This document shows positions 1-6,154 of a DNA stretch of 8,129 bases, piece by piece. The notes beneath the pieces are model-generated. The model searched no databases. It worked only from the letters and a program-made list of their open reading frames with translations, and had not been told where the DNA came from. How positions within the stretch are numbered: the first letter of the stretch is position 1; each line of letters opens with the position of its first letter. The stretch is from an uncultured Curtobacterium sp. (GTDB lineage Bacteria; Actinomycetota; Actinomycetes; Actinomycetales; Microbacteriaceae): positions 1-8,129 of the forward strand of contig CAJYIG010000095.1 of assembly GCA_913774725.1 (NCBI GenBank), written 5' to 3'. Both the position numbers and the translations under genes were made by a program.

Positions 1-59
1 ATGGTCGACGTCTCGCTCCGACGCGTCTCGTCGCCCACGAGCTGATCGCCGGACGATGA
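1..59 (+). CDS. 3' end of a probable LacI-family transcriptional regulator (partial)
   Basis: Reading from base 3, the frame runs GRRLAPTRLVAHELIAGR and stops at TGA 57-59. The piece PTRLVAHEL resembles the usual C-terminus of LacI/GalR repressors (…LPTRLVVRES…), where the last strand of the sugar-binding domain ends. Its stop overlaps the start of the next gene as ATGA (56-59), an arrangement typical of translationally coupled genes, and this supports frame 3 as the real upstream frame. Only 18 codons are visible, so the family call rests on a short resemblance. The other two frames are also compatible with short tails: frame 1 stops at 43-45, and frame 2 is open into the next gene. Ligand and targets cannot be seen. 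Confidence 0.45.
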   Translation, partial: GRRLAPTRLVAHELIAGR

Positions 60-1237
60 CCGCCGCACGCCCCGCACCGCCCGCCGCGATGCGGGGCGTG
101 CTCGTCGCGCCCGGCCGCCTGCAGGGCGTCGACGTCGCGCGGGCGCTCGCGCTCCTCGGGATGATGGCCGCCCACATCGGCGGCATCGCGGACGAGGTCG
201 ACTGGAGCGATCCCGCCACGTGGTCCGCCGTGGCGCACGGGCGGCCGTCGACCCTGTTCGCGGTGCTGGCGGGCGTCTCGATCGGCCTGACGAGCGGCCG
301 GACGGACCCGCCCGGGCCGCCGGCGATCGGACGGATCCGGGCACGGCTGGCGATCCGCGCGGTGGCGGTGGTCGCCGTCGGGCTCCTGCTGATGGCCCTC
401 GGTACGCCGGTCTACGTGATCCTGCCCACGTACGGCGCGCTGTTCCTGCTCGTCCTCCCGGCGCTCCGGTGGCGGCCGGTCGGGTTGCTCGTCGCCGCCG
501 CGGTGTGCGCGCTGTCGTCGCCGGTCGTCGCGCTCGCGGTCGTCCCGCTCTACGCGGGGGCCGGGATGTGGGAGGTCCAGCTCGGACTCGTCTACCCGGT
601 GGTCACGTTCCTGGCGTACGTCCTGGTCGGGCTCGCGGTCGCCAGGGTCGGTCTGGGCCCACGCCGCCGGTACCCGGACGACGCGCCAGCGGCGTCCGGG
701 CCGTGTCGGTGGGGAGAGGCGCGCAGTACGCAGGTCGCGCTCCTCGTGTCCGGTGCACTGGTCGCCGTCGTCGCGTACGTGCTCGGGAACGTCCTGGCGC
801 CGGTCCCGCCCGGCGCGGTGTTCGAGGCGTTCCCCGGGGTGCCGTGGGCGCCGGACGGCAGCGGGGGAGCGTCGGCCCTGGCACAGCTGCTGCTGTCCCC
901 GCGCGACCACTCCTCGTCGGTCGTCGACGTCGTCGGGACCGCCGGGGTCGCGGTGGCCGTGATCGCCCTGTGCACGCTGGTGTTCGACGGGCGCGGCCGG
1001 ATCGCGGCGCGGATCGCGTTCCCGCTCGCCGCGGTCGGGTCGATGCCGCTCACGGTCTACGCCGGGCACCTGGTCGTGATCGCGTTGCTGCCGACGTACC
1101 CGGAGTCGGGAACCGCGTGGGCGTGGTTCGCGTCCGGGTCGGGGGTCTTCGCGATGCTGTGGCGTGCGTTCCTGGGCAGCGGTCCGCTCGAGCGCCTGAT
1201 CGCCCGCCTCACCCGACTGGTGCCGACCGCGCCCTGA
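56..1237 (+). CDS. DUF418 / heparan-alpha-glucosaminide N-acetyltransferase-like polytopic membrane protein
   Basis: This is a 393-residue integral membrane protein. Near the N-terminus lies RLQGVDVARALALLGMMAAH (residues 21-40), followed by HGRPSTLFAVLAGVSIGL (61-78). Both are signatures of the HGSNAT/DUF1624-DUF418 group of bacterial membrane proteins, whose better-known relatives move acetyl groups across a membrane. Further hydrophobic segments lie at about 100-115, 121-137, 142-165, 178-197, 226-248, 293-310 and 321-345. The C-terminal part carries PLTVYAGHL (331-339) and LGSGPLER (373-380), as DUF418 proteins do. His40 and His61 are candidate functional residues by analogy only. The ATG at 56 is chosen because it overlaps the upstream stop as ATGA; Met12 (position 89) is an alternative. 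The acceptor is unknown, and acyl transfer is inferred from the family. Coupling to a LacI-type regulator hints at sugar-responsive expression. Confidence 0.82.
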   Translation: MTAARPAPPAAMRGVLVAPGRLQGVDVARALALLGMMAAHIGGIADEVDWSDPATWSAVAHGRPSTLFAVLAGVSIGLTSGRTDPPGPPAIGRIRARLAIRAVAVVAVGLLLMALGTPVYVILPTYGALFLLVLPALRWRPVGLLVAAAVCALSSPVVALAVVPLYAGAGMWEVQLGLVYPVVTFLAYVLVGLAVARVGLGPRRRYPDDAPAASGPCRWGEARSTQVALLVSGALVAVVAYVLGNVLAPVPPGAVFEAFPGVPWAPDGSGGASALAQLLLSPRDHSSSVVDVVGTAGVAVAVIALCTLVFDGRGRIAARIAFPLAAVGSMPLTVYAGHLVVIALLPTYPESGTAWAWFASGSGVFAMLWRAFLGSGPLERLIARLTRLVPTAP

Positions 1238-1259
1238 CCGAGCGCCAAGGGCGACCGGC

Positions 1260-1282
1260 GAGGCGGGCGTGCGCCGCGCCTC
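1260..1282. terminator. Weak GC-rich inverted repeat between convergent genes
   Basis: GAGGCG (1260-1265) can pair with CGCCTC (1277-1282) across an imperfect GC-rich interior. It sits in the 57-bp gap between two convergent genes, where a bidirectional terminator would be expected. No T-tract follows on either strand, so this is only a candidate. Confidence 0.3.
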
Positions 1283-1294
1283 CCGGCCGGGGAC

Positions 1295-2755
1295 CTACTG
1301 CAGGGCGGCGGTGAGCCGCGCGACGTTGTCGAGGACCTGCGATCGACGCGGGCGCTCGAGCCACGCGTCCAGCGTGAGCTCGAACGACGCGTCCTTGTAC
1401 GCGTCCTGCACCCCGCGCAGCGCGTCGACGAAGCGGCGGCCGCGCACCATCACGGAGACCTCGAGGTTCAGGCTGAAGGACCGCATGTCCATGTTGCTCG
1501 ACCCGATGACCGACACGTCGTCGTCGATGGTGAAGTGCTTCGCGTGCAGGATCGTGGGGGCGCGGTAGAGCCAGATCCGCACGCCGGCGCGGAGGAGCTC
1601 CTCGTAGTACGAGCGCTGCGCGTGCCAGGTCATCGCGTGGTCGCCGATCTCGCCGACGAAGAGCTCGACCGCGACCCCGCGCTGGGCGGTGGTCGTGATC
1701 GCGTAGAGCATCGAGTCGTCGGGGACGAAGTAGGGCGAGGTGATCGAGACCTTCTCCTGCGCGGAGTACAGCAGCGCGTTGAAGAGGCGCAGGTTGTTCT
1801 CGCCGTCGAACCCGGGCCCGGACGGCACGACCTGGCAGTCGAGCGCGTCAGCGCGGTCGGCCCGCTGCACGGGGTCGCTCTCGCGGAGCAGGAGCTCGTC
1901 GGTCTCGCTGTACCAGTCGGTCACGAACAGGGCGTTGAGCCCTGCGACGACCGGCCCCTCGAAGCGGGCGAACAGGTCCTTGTAGACCATGCCCTTCTCG
2001 ATGTGCGACTTCAGGTCGTACGACGGGTCGATCAGGTTCTGGGACCCGGTGAACGCGACCGAGCCGTCGATCACCATGATCTTCCGGTGGTTGCGCAGGT
2101 CGGGGCGCTGGAACTTCCCCTGCAGCGGCTGCAACGGGAGCATGAGGTGCCACTCGATGTTCGCCCGGTCGAGGAACGCGAGCGTGTCCTTGTAGCCCGG
2201 GTACCCGCGGCTCGCCCAGTGGTCGAGCAGGAACCGGACCGTGACGCCGCGGGCCTGCGCCCGGGCGAGGGCCTCGAAGTACGGCCGCGTCGTGTCGTCG
2301 AGCGTCGCGATGTAGAACTCGACGTGCACGAAGCGCCGCGACTGGTCGATCGCGCGGGTCATCTCCTGCACCGACTCGTACGAGTCGGGGTAGAGCTCGA
2401 CGGAGTTGCCGCCGACGAGCGGCATCGCGCCGAGCTCGCGGTTCAGCTTCGTCACGCTCTCGAGCCACGGCGGCCAGGGGTGGTCGCGGCGCACGCGCTC
2501 GATGCCCTCGGTCTGCTCGAGGATGTACGCGTTGATCTCGGTCTGCTTCTCGCGCCGCGCCTTCGGCAGCTTCGTGGAACCGATGATCAGGAAGACGATG
2601 AACCCGATGTACGGGATCAGGAAGATCGCGAGCAGCCAGGCCGTCGCGGTCTGCGGCTTCCGGTTGTAGGGGACGTAGATGATCGAGAAGACGCGGATCG
2701 CCAGGTCCAGGAGGACCAGGAGAACGGTGACCGCGACGCCGAGCCAGTGCTCCAC
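1295..2755 (-). CDS. cls: Cardiolipin synthase (two-HKD phospholipase D superfamily)
   Basis: This 486-residue enzyme is predicted to join two phosphatidylglycerol molecules (or PG with another phospholipid donor) into cardiolipin at the cytoplasmic membrane. Two N-terminal membrane helices are visible (about 4-26 and 38-59, the latter AWLLAIFLIPYIGFIVFLII). Two catalytic HxKxxxxD motifs follow: H223-K225-D230 in NHRKIMVIDG and H404-K406-D411 in LHAKHFTIDD, each followed by the expected G-S-x-N (GSQN 237-240, GSSN 418-421). Length and order match full-length bacterial Cls, with no missing catalytic residue. The start is a GTG at 2755-2753, with no ATG before residue 111. No Shine-Dalgarno sequence is evident, and the gene begins 11 bp after the yajQ stop, so it probably depends on the yajQ transcript and coupled translation. 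It ends convergent with the DUF418 gene. The family is certain. Exact substrate preference is inferred. Confidence 0.94.
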   Translation of the reverse strand: MEHWLGVAVTVLLVLLDLAIRVFSIIYVPYNRKPQTATAWLLAIFLIPYIGFIVFLIIGSTKLPKARREKQTEINAYILEQTEGIERVRRDHPWPPWLESVTKLNRELGAMPLVGGNSVELYPDSYESVQEMTRAIDQSRRFVHVEFYIATLDDTTRPYFEALARAQARGVTVRFLLDHWASRGYPGYKDTLAFLDRANIEWHLMLPLQPLQGKFQRPDLRNHRKIMVIDGSVAFTGSQNLIDPSYDLKSHIEKGMVYKDLFARFEGPVVAGLNALFVTDWYSETDELLLRESDPVQRADRADALDCQVVPSGPGFDGENNLRLFNALLYSAQEKVSITSPYFVPDDSMLYAITTTAQRGVAVELFVGEIGDHAMTWHAQRSYYEELLRAGVRIWLYRAPTILHAKHFTIDDDVSVIGSSNMDMRSFSLNLEVSVMVRGRRFVDALRGVQDAYKDASFELTLDAWLERPRRSQVLDNVARLTAALQ

Positions 2756-2766
2756 GGGGTGCGGCG

Positions 2767-3255
2767 CTAGCGGAAGTTGATGAACTGCAGCGGCACGTCG
2801 AACTCTTCACCCTTGAGGAGCTGGATCGTGTTCTGGAGGTCGTCGCGGCTCTTCGAGGAGACGCGGAGCTCGTCACCCTGGATCTGGCTCTTCACGCTCT
2901 TCGGGGCGTTCGCACGGAGGAACGCACCGATCTTCTTCGCCACGTCCTGCTCGATGCCGGTCTTGAACTTCACCTCGATGCGGTACTCCTTCCCGGAGGG
3001 GTAGGGGTCGCCGGCGTCCAGGCTCTTCAGCGAGATGTTCCGCTTGATCGCCTTGCTCTGCAGCACGTCGAGGACGGCCTTCGCGCGCTCCTCGGAGTTC
3101 GCCTTGATGAGGACGTCCTCGCCGCTGAACGCGATCGACGCGTCGGCGCCCTTGAAGTCGTACCGCTGCTCGATCTCCTTGGCGGCCTGGTTGAGGGCGT
3201 TCTCCGCCTCCATCTTGTCGACCTTGCTGACCACGTCGAAGGAACTGTCTGCCAT
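2767..3255 (-). CDS. yajQ: YajQ family nucleotide-binding protein (UPF0234)
   Basis: This is a complete 162-residue YajQ/UPF0234 protein. The N-terminus MADSSFDVVSKVDKMEAENA and the block EIEQRYDFKGADASI (residues 27-41) are family hallmarks, and the C-terminus ends in VPLQFINFR as usual. The family folds into two ferredoxin-like domains. Members bind nucleic acids or nucleotides, and some homologues bind cyclic-di-GMP; no enzymatic activity is established. The Met at 3255 is chosen because it begins the conserved N-terminus and a TAGGCT element lies exactly 7 nt upstream, which fits a leaderless mRNA. The open frame extends further upstream through the tRNA region, but that extension is not coding. 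It is probably co-transcribed with cls downstream and is divergent from tRNA-Tyr. Confidence 0.95.
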   Translation of the reverse strand: MADSSFDVVSKVDKMEAENALNQAAKEIEQRYDFKGADASIAFSGEDVLIKANSEERAKAVLDVLQSKAIKRNISLKSLDAGDPYPSGKEYRIEVKFKTGIEQDVAKKIGAFLRANAPKSVKSQIQGDELRVSSKSRDDLQNTIQLLKGEEFDVPLQFINFR

Positions 3256-3268
3256 GCCGGACAGCCTA
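3256..3268 (-). promoter_or_regulatory. Leaderless-type -10 element of yajQ
   Basis: On the minus strand TAGGCT (3268-3263) is followed by exactly 7 nt and then the ATG of yajQ. A TANNNT hexamer 7 nt before the start codon places transcription initiation at the A of ATG, the usual geometry of leaderless actinobacterial genes. No Shine-Dalgarno sequence is present and no convincing -35 is seen. Confidence 0.6.
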
Positions 3269-3320
3269 ACGGCGCGGCGCGGTCCCGGTTCGGTGGTCAC
3301 GAGCACCCTCCAGAGTCCGG

Positions 3321-3326
3321 TATGCT
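3321..3326 (+). promoter_or_regulatory. Probable -10 of the tRNA-Tyr promoter
   Basis: TATGCT lies 48 bases before the mature 5' end of tRNA-Tyr, on the same strand, and matches the actinobacterial TANNNT consensus. The expected -35 position holds only a weak match (around TCACGA, 3297-3302). The implied leader of roughly 40 nt would be removed by RNase P. Confidence 0.5.
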
Positions 3327-3373
3327 CTTCACCGCGCCTTCGGTTGGTGACCACACCGGCCGGGTGCGCACAC

Positions 3374-3455
3374 GGCAAGTTACCCAAGCGGCCAAAGGGA
3401 TCTGACTGTAAATCAGCCGGCGTAGCCTTCGGGGGTTCGAATCCCTCACTTGCCA
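3374..3455 (+). tRNA. tRNA-Tyr (anticodon GTA)
   Basis: The 82-nt molecule has a perfect 7-bp acceptor stem, GGCAAGT (3374-3380) with ACTTGCC (3448-3454), and discriminator A at 3455. The anticodon loop CTGTAAA (3406-3412) holds GTA at 3408-3410. The T-arm reads GGGGGTTCGAATCCCTC. A long variable arm makes it a class II tRNA, as bacterial tRNA-Tyr should be. The 3' CCA is not encoded (the next bases are CAG). A hairpin terminator starts 7 nt downstream, so it is probably a single-gene transcript. Confidence 0.97.
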
Positions 3456-3461
3456 CAGCAG

Positions 3462-3490
3462 ACAGCCCCGTCCGGATCGGACGGGGCTGT
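3462..3490 (+). terminator. Strong stem-loop terminator after tRNA-Tyr
   Basis: A perfect 13-bp stem, ACAGCCCCGTCCG (3462-3474) with CGGACGGGGCTGT (3478-3490), encloses a GAT loop 7 nt after the tRNA 3' end. The tail TGCCGTT is T-poor, as is common in high-GC actinobacteria. The 3' arm and tail run straight into the tandem array described next. Confidence 0.75.
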
Positions 3491-3593
3491 TGCCGTTCCC
3501 GGGGACTGTCGCCGTTCCCGGGGGCTGTCGCCGTTCCCGGGCACTGTCGCCGTTCCCGGGCAGGTGCTGGTGCCGTCGCCATTCCCGGGCTGG
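3487..3593 (+). repeat. Tandem 19-bp repeat array downstream of tRNA-Tyr
   Basis: Four consecutive 19-bp units, consensus CTGTCGCCGTTCCCGGGSR, lie at 3487-3505, 3506-3524, 3525-3543 and 3544-3562. The first differs mainly by CTGTT for CTGTC. After an 11-bp interruption a diverged fifth copy, CGTCGCCATTCCCGGG, occupies 3574-3589. Each unit contains the palindrome CCCGGG, so any unit can pair with any other. The first unit overlaps the terminator's 3' arm (CTGT), so the array looks like repeated copies of the terminator arm plus tail. It lies between the tRNA and the next gene's promoter; no function is known to me. Confidence 0.88.
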
Positions 3594-3616
3594 CGGCCTT
3601 CCTGGTCGCGATCCGG

Positions 3617-3629
3617 CAGGCTGGGGGGC
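3617..3629 (+). promoter_or_regulatory. Leaderless-type promoter element of the IMPase-family gene
   Basis: CAGGCT (3617-3622) is followed by GGGGGGC, exactly 7 nt, and the ATG at 3630. This matches the yajQ geometry except for C in place of the first T. The G-run could alternatively act as a crude Shine-Dalgarno sequence on a longer transcript. Confidence 0.45.
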
Positions 3630-4451
3630 ATGCCCGACACGCTCACCCCAGCCCAGTTCGCCGACCTCGCCGAGTCGATCGCCCGAGAGGCAGCCGCCCT
3701 CGCCGCGCGCCGACGCGCGGAGGGTGTCGAGGTCGCCGACCGGAAGTCGAGCATCGTCGACGTCGTGACGGCGGCCGACCGCGAGGTCGAGGCGCTCGTC
3801 CGTGCGCGGATCGCCAAGGCCCGTCCCGACGACGGCTTCCTCGGTGAGGAGTCCGGTTCGGGCACCGGCTCGTCGGGCATCACGTGGGTGGTCGACCCCA
3901 TCGACGGCACGGTCAACTACCTGTACGGCAGCGAGCAGTACGGGGTGAGCATCGGCGTCGTCCGGGGGAGTGCGGATCCGACGCAGTGGGAGGCGCTCGC
4001 GGGCGTCGTCGTGGCGCCGGCGACGGGCACGGTGCACCGCGCGGTGGCCGGCGAGGGCGCGACACGCGACGGGGTCCCGCTCCGGGTGTCCACGCCCGCG
4101 TCGCTCGCCGAAGCGCTCGTCGCGACCGGCTTCGGCTACACCGCGGACCGCCGTCGAGAGCAGGTCGCGGTGCTCGCCGGGCTGATCGGCGAGGTCCGGG
4201 ACGTCCGGCGTGCCGGGGCCGCGTCGCTCGACTGCTGTGCGGTCGGCGCCGGCACCGTGGACGCCTACTACGAGCGCGGGATCAACCCGTGGGACATGGC
4301 TGCGGGGTCGCTCGTCGCGGCCGAGGCGGGCGCCGACGTCCGCATCTGGGAGGCCGGCGGCACGCGGTCCTTCCTGTTCGCCGCGCCCGCGGTCGCGGAC
4401 GAGCTCGAGGCCCTCGTGCGCGGGCTCGAGTCCGCAGTGCTCGGGGTCTGA
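3630..4451 (+). CDS. Inositol monophosphatase family phosphatase
   Basis: This 273-residue enzyme belongs to the Mg-dependent, Li-sensitive IMPase/SuhB superfamily. Metal-site motifs are intact: K39 with S-S-I-V-D44 and D50 (KSSIVDVVTAAD), the EE pair E73-E74 in FLGEES, D89-x-x-D92-G-T in WVVDPIDGTVNYLYG, and W221-D222 in GINPWDMAAG. Members hydrolyse inositol-1-phosphate, histidinol-phosphate (HisN), fructose-1,6-bisphosphate or PAP; the sequence alone does not decide which. In actinobacteria the main products are inositol for phosphatidylinositol lipids and mycothiol, or histidine. The ATG at 3630 is preferred over upstream in-frame codons because those would translate the tandem repeat, while a -10-like element sits 7 nt before 3630. 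The gene is apparently monocistronic. Confidence 0.9.
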   Translation: MPDTLTPAQFADLAESIAREAAALAARRRAEGVEVADRKSSIVDVVTAADREVEALVRARIAKARPDDGFLGEESGSGTGSSGITWVVDPIDGTVNYLYGSEQYGVSIGVVRGSADPTQWEALAGVVVAPATGTVHRAVAGEGATRDGVPLRVSTPASLAEALVATGFGYTADRRREQVAVLAGLIGEVRDVRRAGAASLDCCAVGAGTVDAYYERGINPWDMAAGSLVAAEAGADVRIWEAGGTRSFLFAAPAVADELEALVRGLESAVLGV

Positions 4452-4522
4452 CCGCCGGGCAGGGCTCGGTCCCGGGTCCTGCACGGTCGTGCACGCGACT
4501 GGCGGCGCGGGACAGCCCCTGC

Positions 4523-4528
4523 TAGCGT
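4523..4528 (+). promoter_or_regulatory. Candidate -10 upstream of the M23 peptidase gene
   Basis: TAGCGT matches TANNNT and would start transcription near 4535, giving a leader of about 63 nt. The -35 region is weak. A second candidate, CAGGAT (4579-4584), would start transcription near 4591 and place the GTTACC repeat just upstream of that promoter. The sequence does not decide between them. Confidence 0.35.
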
Positions 4529-4539
4529 GCTGCAGTCCC

Positions 4540-4563
4540 GTTACCTGCTCGTTACCAACGAGC
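4540..4563 (+). promoter_or_regulatory. GTTACC direct repeat (MtrA-box-like) overlapping a 7-bp hairpin
   Basis: GTTACC occurs at 4540-4545 and 4551-4556, an 11-bp period (one helical turn) typical of OmpR-family response-regulator sites. The actinobacterial regulator MtrA binds GTNAC-type direct repeats and controls peptidoglycan hydrolases, including M23 enzymes in Corynebacterium, so an MtrA operator is a reasonable guess. The second repeat also lies inside a hairpin, GCTCGTT (4547-4553), loop ACC, AACGAGC (4557-4563), so an RNA or palindromic-operator role is an alternative. Confidence 0.4.
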
Positions 4564-4597
4564 GCCTCGTGCCTCGATCAGGATCAGCCCCGAACAC

Positions 4598-5845
4598 ATG
4601 CCCCACGCCTCCCAGCCGACCGCGACGACGCCGACCCGCCCCGAGACCACGACCGAACCGGTCGTGCACCTGACGCGACGCGCACGCATCGAGGCCGAGC
4701 GTCGTGCCGCTGCGACGGAGGTCCTCACCGCGGCGCAGGCGACGACGGCCACCCCCGGGTCCGTCTCCGGGCCGTCGTTCGACGAGCTCGTCGCACCGAC
4801 GACGCCCGTGGCCCCCGTCTCGCCGATCGACCTCGCGCCGAGCTCGCCCGTCCTGCCCGCGCCGTCGGCGGGTGCGGTCACCCCGCCGGCCCCCGCATCG
4901 CCGGACGTGGCGCCCGCGGTGGACGCCTCGCGTGCACCCACCCCGGTCGTCGAGCCGGTCCGCCCGCCGGTCGCGCAGCGCTCCGACACCGCCTCGTCGC
5001 CCCGCGGCGGTCGCGCGGGGCAGACCGCCCGCGACCGTGCACCGCAGGCCGGCCGCGTCCGCGACCGGCGGACGGCCCCGCCCGTGCGCGTCGACCGCGC
5101 CACCCGGCACATCGGCGGTGCACCGGCGCCGTCGGGCGTCGCGCGCGGTGATGCCTTCCGTCGGAACGCCTCGCGCGTCACGGCGGTCGGGGCACTGCTC
5201 TTCGCCGCCGGCCTGGTCGTCTCGACGTCGTTACCGGCGCAGGCGCTCTGGGTCCCGCAGGCGGACACCACAACGGCCCGGACCACCGCCGCGGGCGTCG
5301 GGCAGTCGCTCAGCGTCGGTGACGGTGCGGCCGACGCCGAGACCACGCGCGACCAGTACTCGGTCACGTCCGCCACGCAGTACAAGAACGTGGACGCGTC
5401 GACCTTCACGAACGACCCGAACGGGTCCATCCAATGGCCGTTCCTGACGGGCGTCCCGATCACGTCGGGCTTCGGTGGCCGCCAGGTCGAGGGCTGCTCG
5501 TTCTGCTCGACGAACCACATGGGCGTCGACTTCGCCCCGGGCGAGGGCACCCCGATCCGCTCGGTCGCCGCGGGCACCGTGATCAAGGTGCAGGCGCACG
5601 ACGGCGGGTTCGGCAACGACGTCTGGGTGCAGCACGACGTCGACGGCAAGCAATTCGTCAGCGTCTACGGGCACATGAAGGACGGCACGTTCAAGGTCGT
5701 CACCGGCCAGGAGGTCGCCGTGGGGGACGAGCTCGGTGAGGTCGGCTCGACCGGCAACTCGACCGGACCCCACCTGCACCTGGAGATCCACGTCGGCGGC
5801 GTCCCGGTGGACCCGCTCGCCTGGCTCCGCGCGAACGCGAACTGA
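4598..5845 (+). CDS. M23 family metallopeptidase (peptidoglycan endopeptidase) with long N-terminal extension
   Basis: This 415-residue protein ends in a LytM/lysostaphin-type zinc peptidase domain (about 280-412). Metal ligands and catalytic histidines are present: H307xxxD311 in NHMGVDF, H359 in VYGHM, and H392-L-H394 in GPHLHLEIH. M23 enzymes cut peptide cross-bridges in peptidoglycan outside the cell. A hydrophobic segment at about 193-213 ends in LPAQALW, with an A-x-A site at 214-216, so the domain is exported and either tethered or cleaved. Before it lies an unusual stretch of about 190 residues, rich in Pro, Ala, Arg and Thr and predicted to be disordered and cytoplasmic, starting with a basic patch LTRRARIEAERRAAA (25-39). 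C300 and C303 (CSFC) precede the first metal histidine. The ATG at 4598 is the first start of the frame; no good Shine-Dalgarno sequence is seen. The upstream GTTACC repeats suggest envelope-stress or cell-cycle control. Confidence 0.9.
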   Translation: MPHASQPTATTPTRPETTTEPVVHLTRRARIEAERRAAATEVLTAAQATTATPGSVSGPSFDELVAPTTPVAPVSPIDLAPSSPVLPAPSAGAVTPPAPASPDVAPAVDASRAPTPVVEPVRPPVAQRSDTASSPRGGRAGQTARDRAPQAGRVRDRRTAPPVRVDRATRHIGGAPAPSGVARGDAFRRNASRVTAVGALLFAAGLVVSTSLPAQALWVPQADTTTARTTAAGVGQSLSVGDGAADAETTRDQYSVTSATQYKNVDASTFTNDPNGSIQWPFLTGVPITSGFGGRQVEGCSFCSTNHMGVDFAPGEGTPIRSVAAGTVIKVQAHDGGFGNDVWVQHDVDGKQFVSVYGHMKDGTFKVVTGQEVAVGDELGEVGSTGNSTGPHLHLEIHVGGVPVDPLAWLRANAN

Positions 5846-5906
5846 CGGGGGAGCGGCGGCACGCCCGGGCGTCGCGTCCGGTTCCCGACCACCGCCGCAC
5901 GTCTGC

Positions 5907-5912
5907 TACGCT
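5907..5912 (+). promoter_or_regulatory. Probable -10 of the tRNA-Thr/tRNA-Met unit
   Basis: TACGCT fits TANNNT and would start transcription near 5919, exactly where a leader hairpin begins and 19 nt before the mature tRNA-Thr. The -35 region (around 5882-5889, TTCCCGAC) is only a weak match. Confidence 0.5.
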
Positions 5913-5918
5913 CGTCTG

Positions 5919-5935
5919 GTGCCGCCGAGCGGCAC
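5919..5935 (+). other. Leader hairpin just before tRNA-Thr
   Basis: GTGCCGC (5919-5925), loop CGA, GCGGCAC (5929-5935) forms a perfect 7-bp stem that ends 2 nt before the tRNA 5' end. With the predicted start site it would make up almost the whole 5' leader, possibly aiding folding or RNase P processing. That role is inference. Confidence 0.5.
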
Positions 5936-5937
5936 TC

Positions 5938-6009
<72 letters not shown>

Positions 6010-6014
6010 CCGAC

Positions 6015-6035
6015 CCGGAGCTGTTGTCGCTCCGG
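6015..6035 (+). other. Hairpin in the spacer between tRNA-Thr and tRNA-Met
   Basis: CCGGAGC (6015-6021) pairs with GCTCCGG (6029-6035) around a 7-nt loop TGTTGTC, filling most of the 32-nt spacer. No T-tract follows, so it is more likely an RNA-processing or folding element in a dicistronic tRNA transcript than a terminator. Confidence 0.5.
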
Positions 6036-6041
6036 ATCTCT

Positions 6042-6118
6042 GGCGGGGTAGCTCAGTTGGTTAGAGCACACGACTCATAATCGTGGGGTCACGGGTTCAA
6101 GTCCCGTCCTCGCTACCA
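6042..6118 (+). tRNA. tRNA-Met-type (anticodon CAT), CCA encoded
   Basis: The acceptor stem is GGCGGGG (6042-6048) with CCTCGCT (6108-6114): five Watson-Crick pairs and two G-U pairs (1:72 and 5:68). Discriminator A (6115) is followed by an encoded CCA (6116-6118). The anticodon loop CTCATAA carries CAT (6076-6078) on a CACGA/TCGTG stem. The T-arm is ACGGGTTCAAGTCCCGT. The paired first base position and the lack of the initiator's GGG/CCC anticodon stem indicate an elongator tRNA-Met. A lysidine-modified tRNA-Ile cannot be fully excluded from sequence alone, but gene order favours Met. Confidence 0.95.
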
Positions 6119-6119
6119 C

Positions 6120-6154
6120 AGGCCCGGCGGCCAGATCGCCGGGCTTTCGTCGTT
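6120..6154 (+). terminator. Intrinsic terminator after tRNA-Met
   Basis: GCCCGGCG (6122-6129) pairs with CGCCGGGC (6137-6144) around a 7-nt loop. Two weaker closing pairs, A6120-T6146 and G6121-T6145, extend the stem, and the tail TTTCGTCGTT follows. It starts 2-3 nt after the tRNA 3' end. Its 3' arm and tail form the first part of the repeat pattern that follows. Confidence 0.75.

Noticed and set aside
1535..2770. Long open frame antisense to cls (about 411 codons)
   Set aside because: It is a mirror of the high-GC cls codon pattern; its product is Arg/Glu/Asp/Val-rich low complexity with no family resemblance, while the opposite strand is an intact Cls with both HKD motifs.
3450..3629. Extended N-terminus of the IMPase-family protein reading through the tandem repeats
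   Set aside because: The extension would translate the terminator and repeats; the family N-terminus fits the ATG at 3630, which has a -10-like element 7 nt upstream.
4529..4597. c-di-AMP (ydaO-type) riboswitch ahead of the M23 peptidase
   Set aside because: Such riboswitches occur upstream of actinobacterial wall hydrolases, but only about 65 nt of leader is available and just one small hairpin is visible.
4210..5151. Long alternative-frame ORFs across the IMPase/M23 boundary on both strands
   Set aside because: Arg/Pro/Ala-rich shadow translations typical of about 70% GC DNA; they overlap two well-supported genes.
5861..5872. Perfect palindrome ACGCCCGGGCGT after the M23 stop as terminator
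   Set aside because: It has no loop bases and no T-tract, and short GC palindromes are expected by chance at this base composition.
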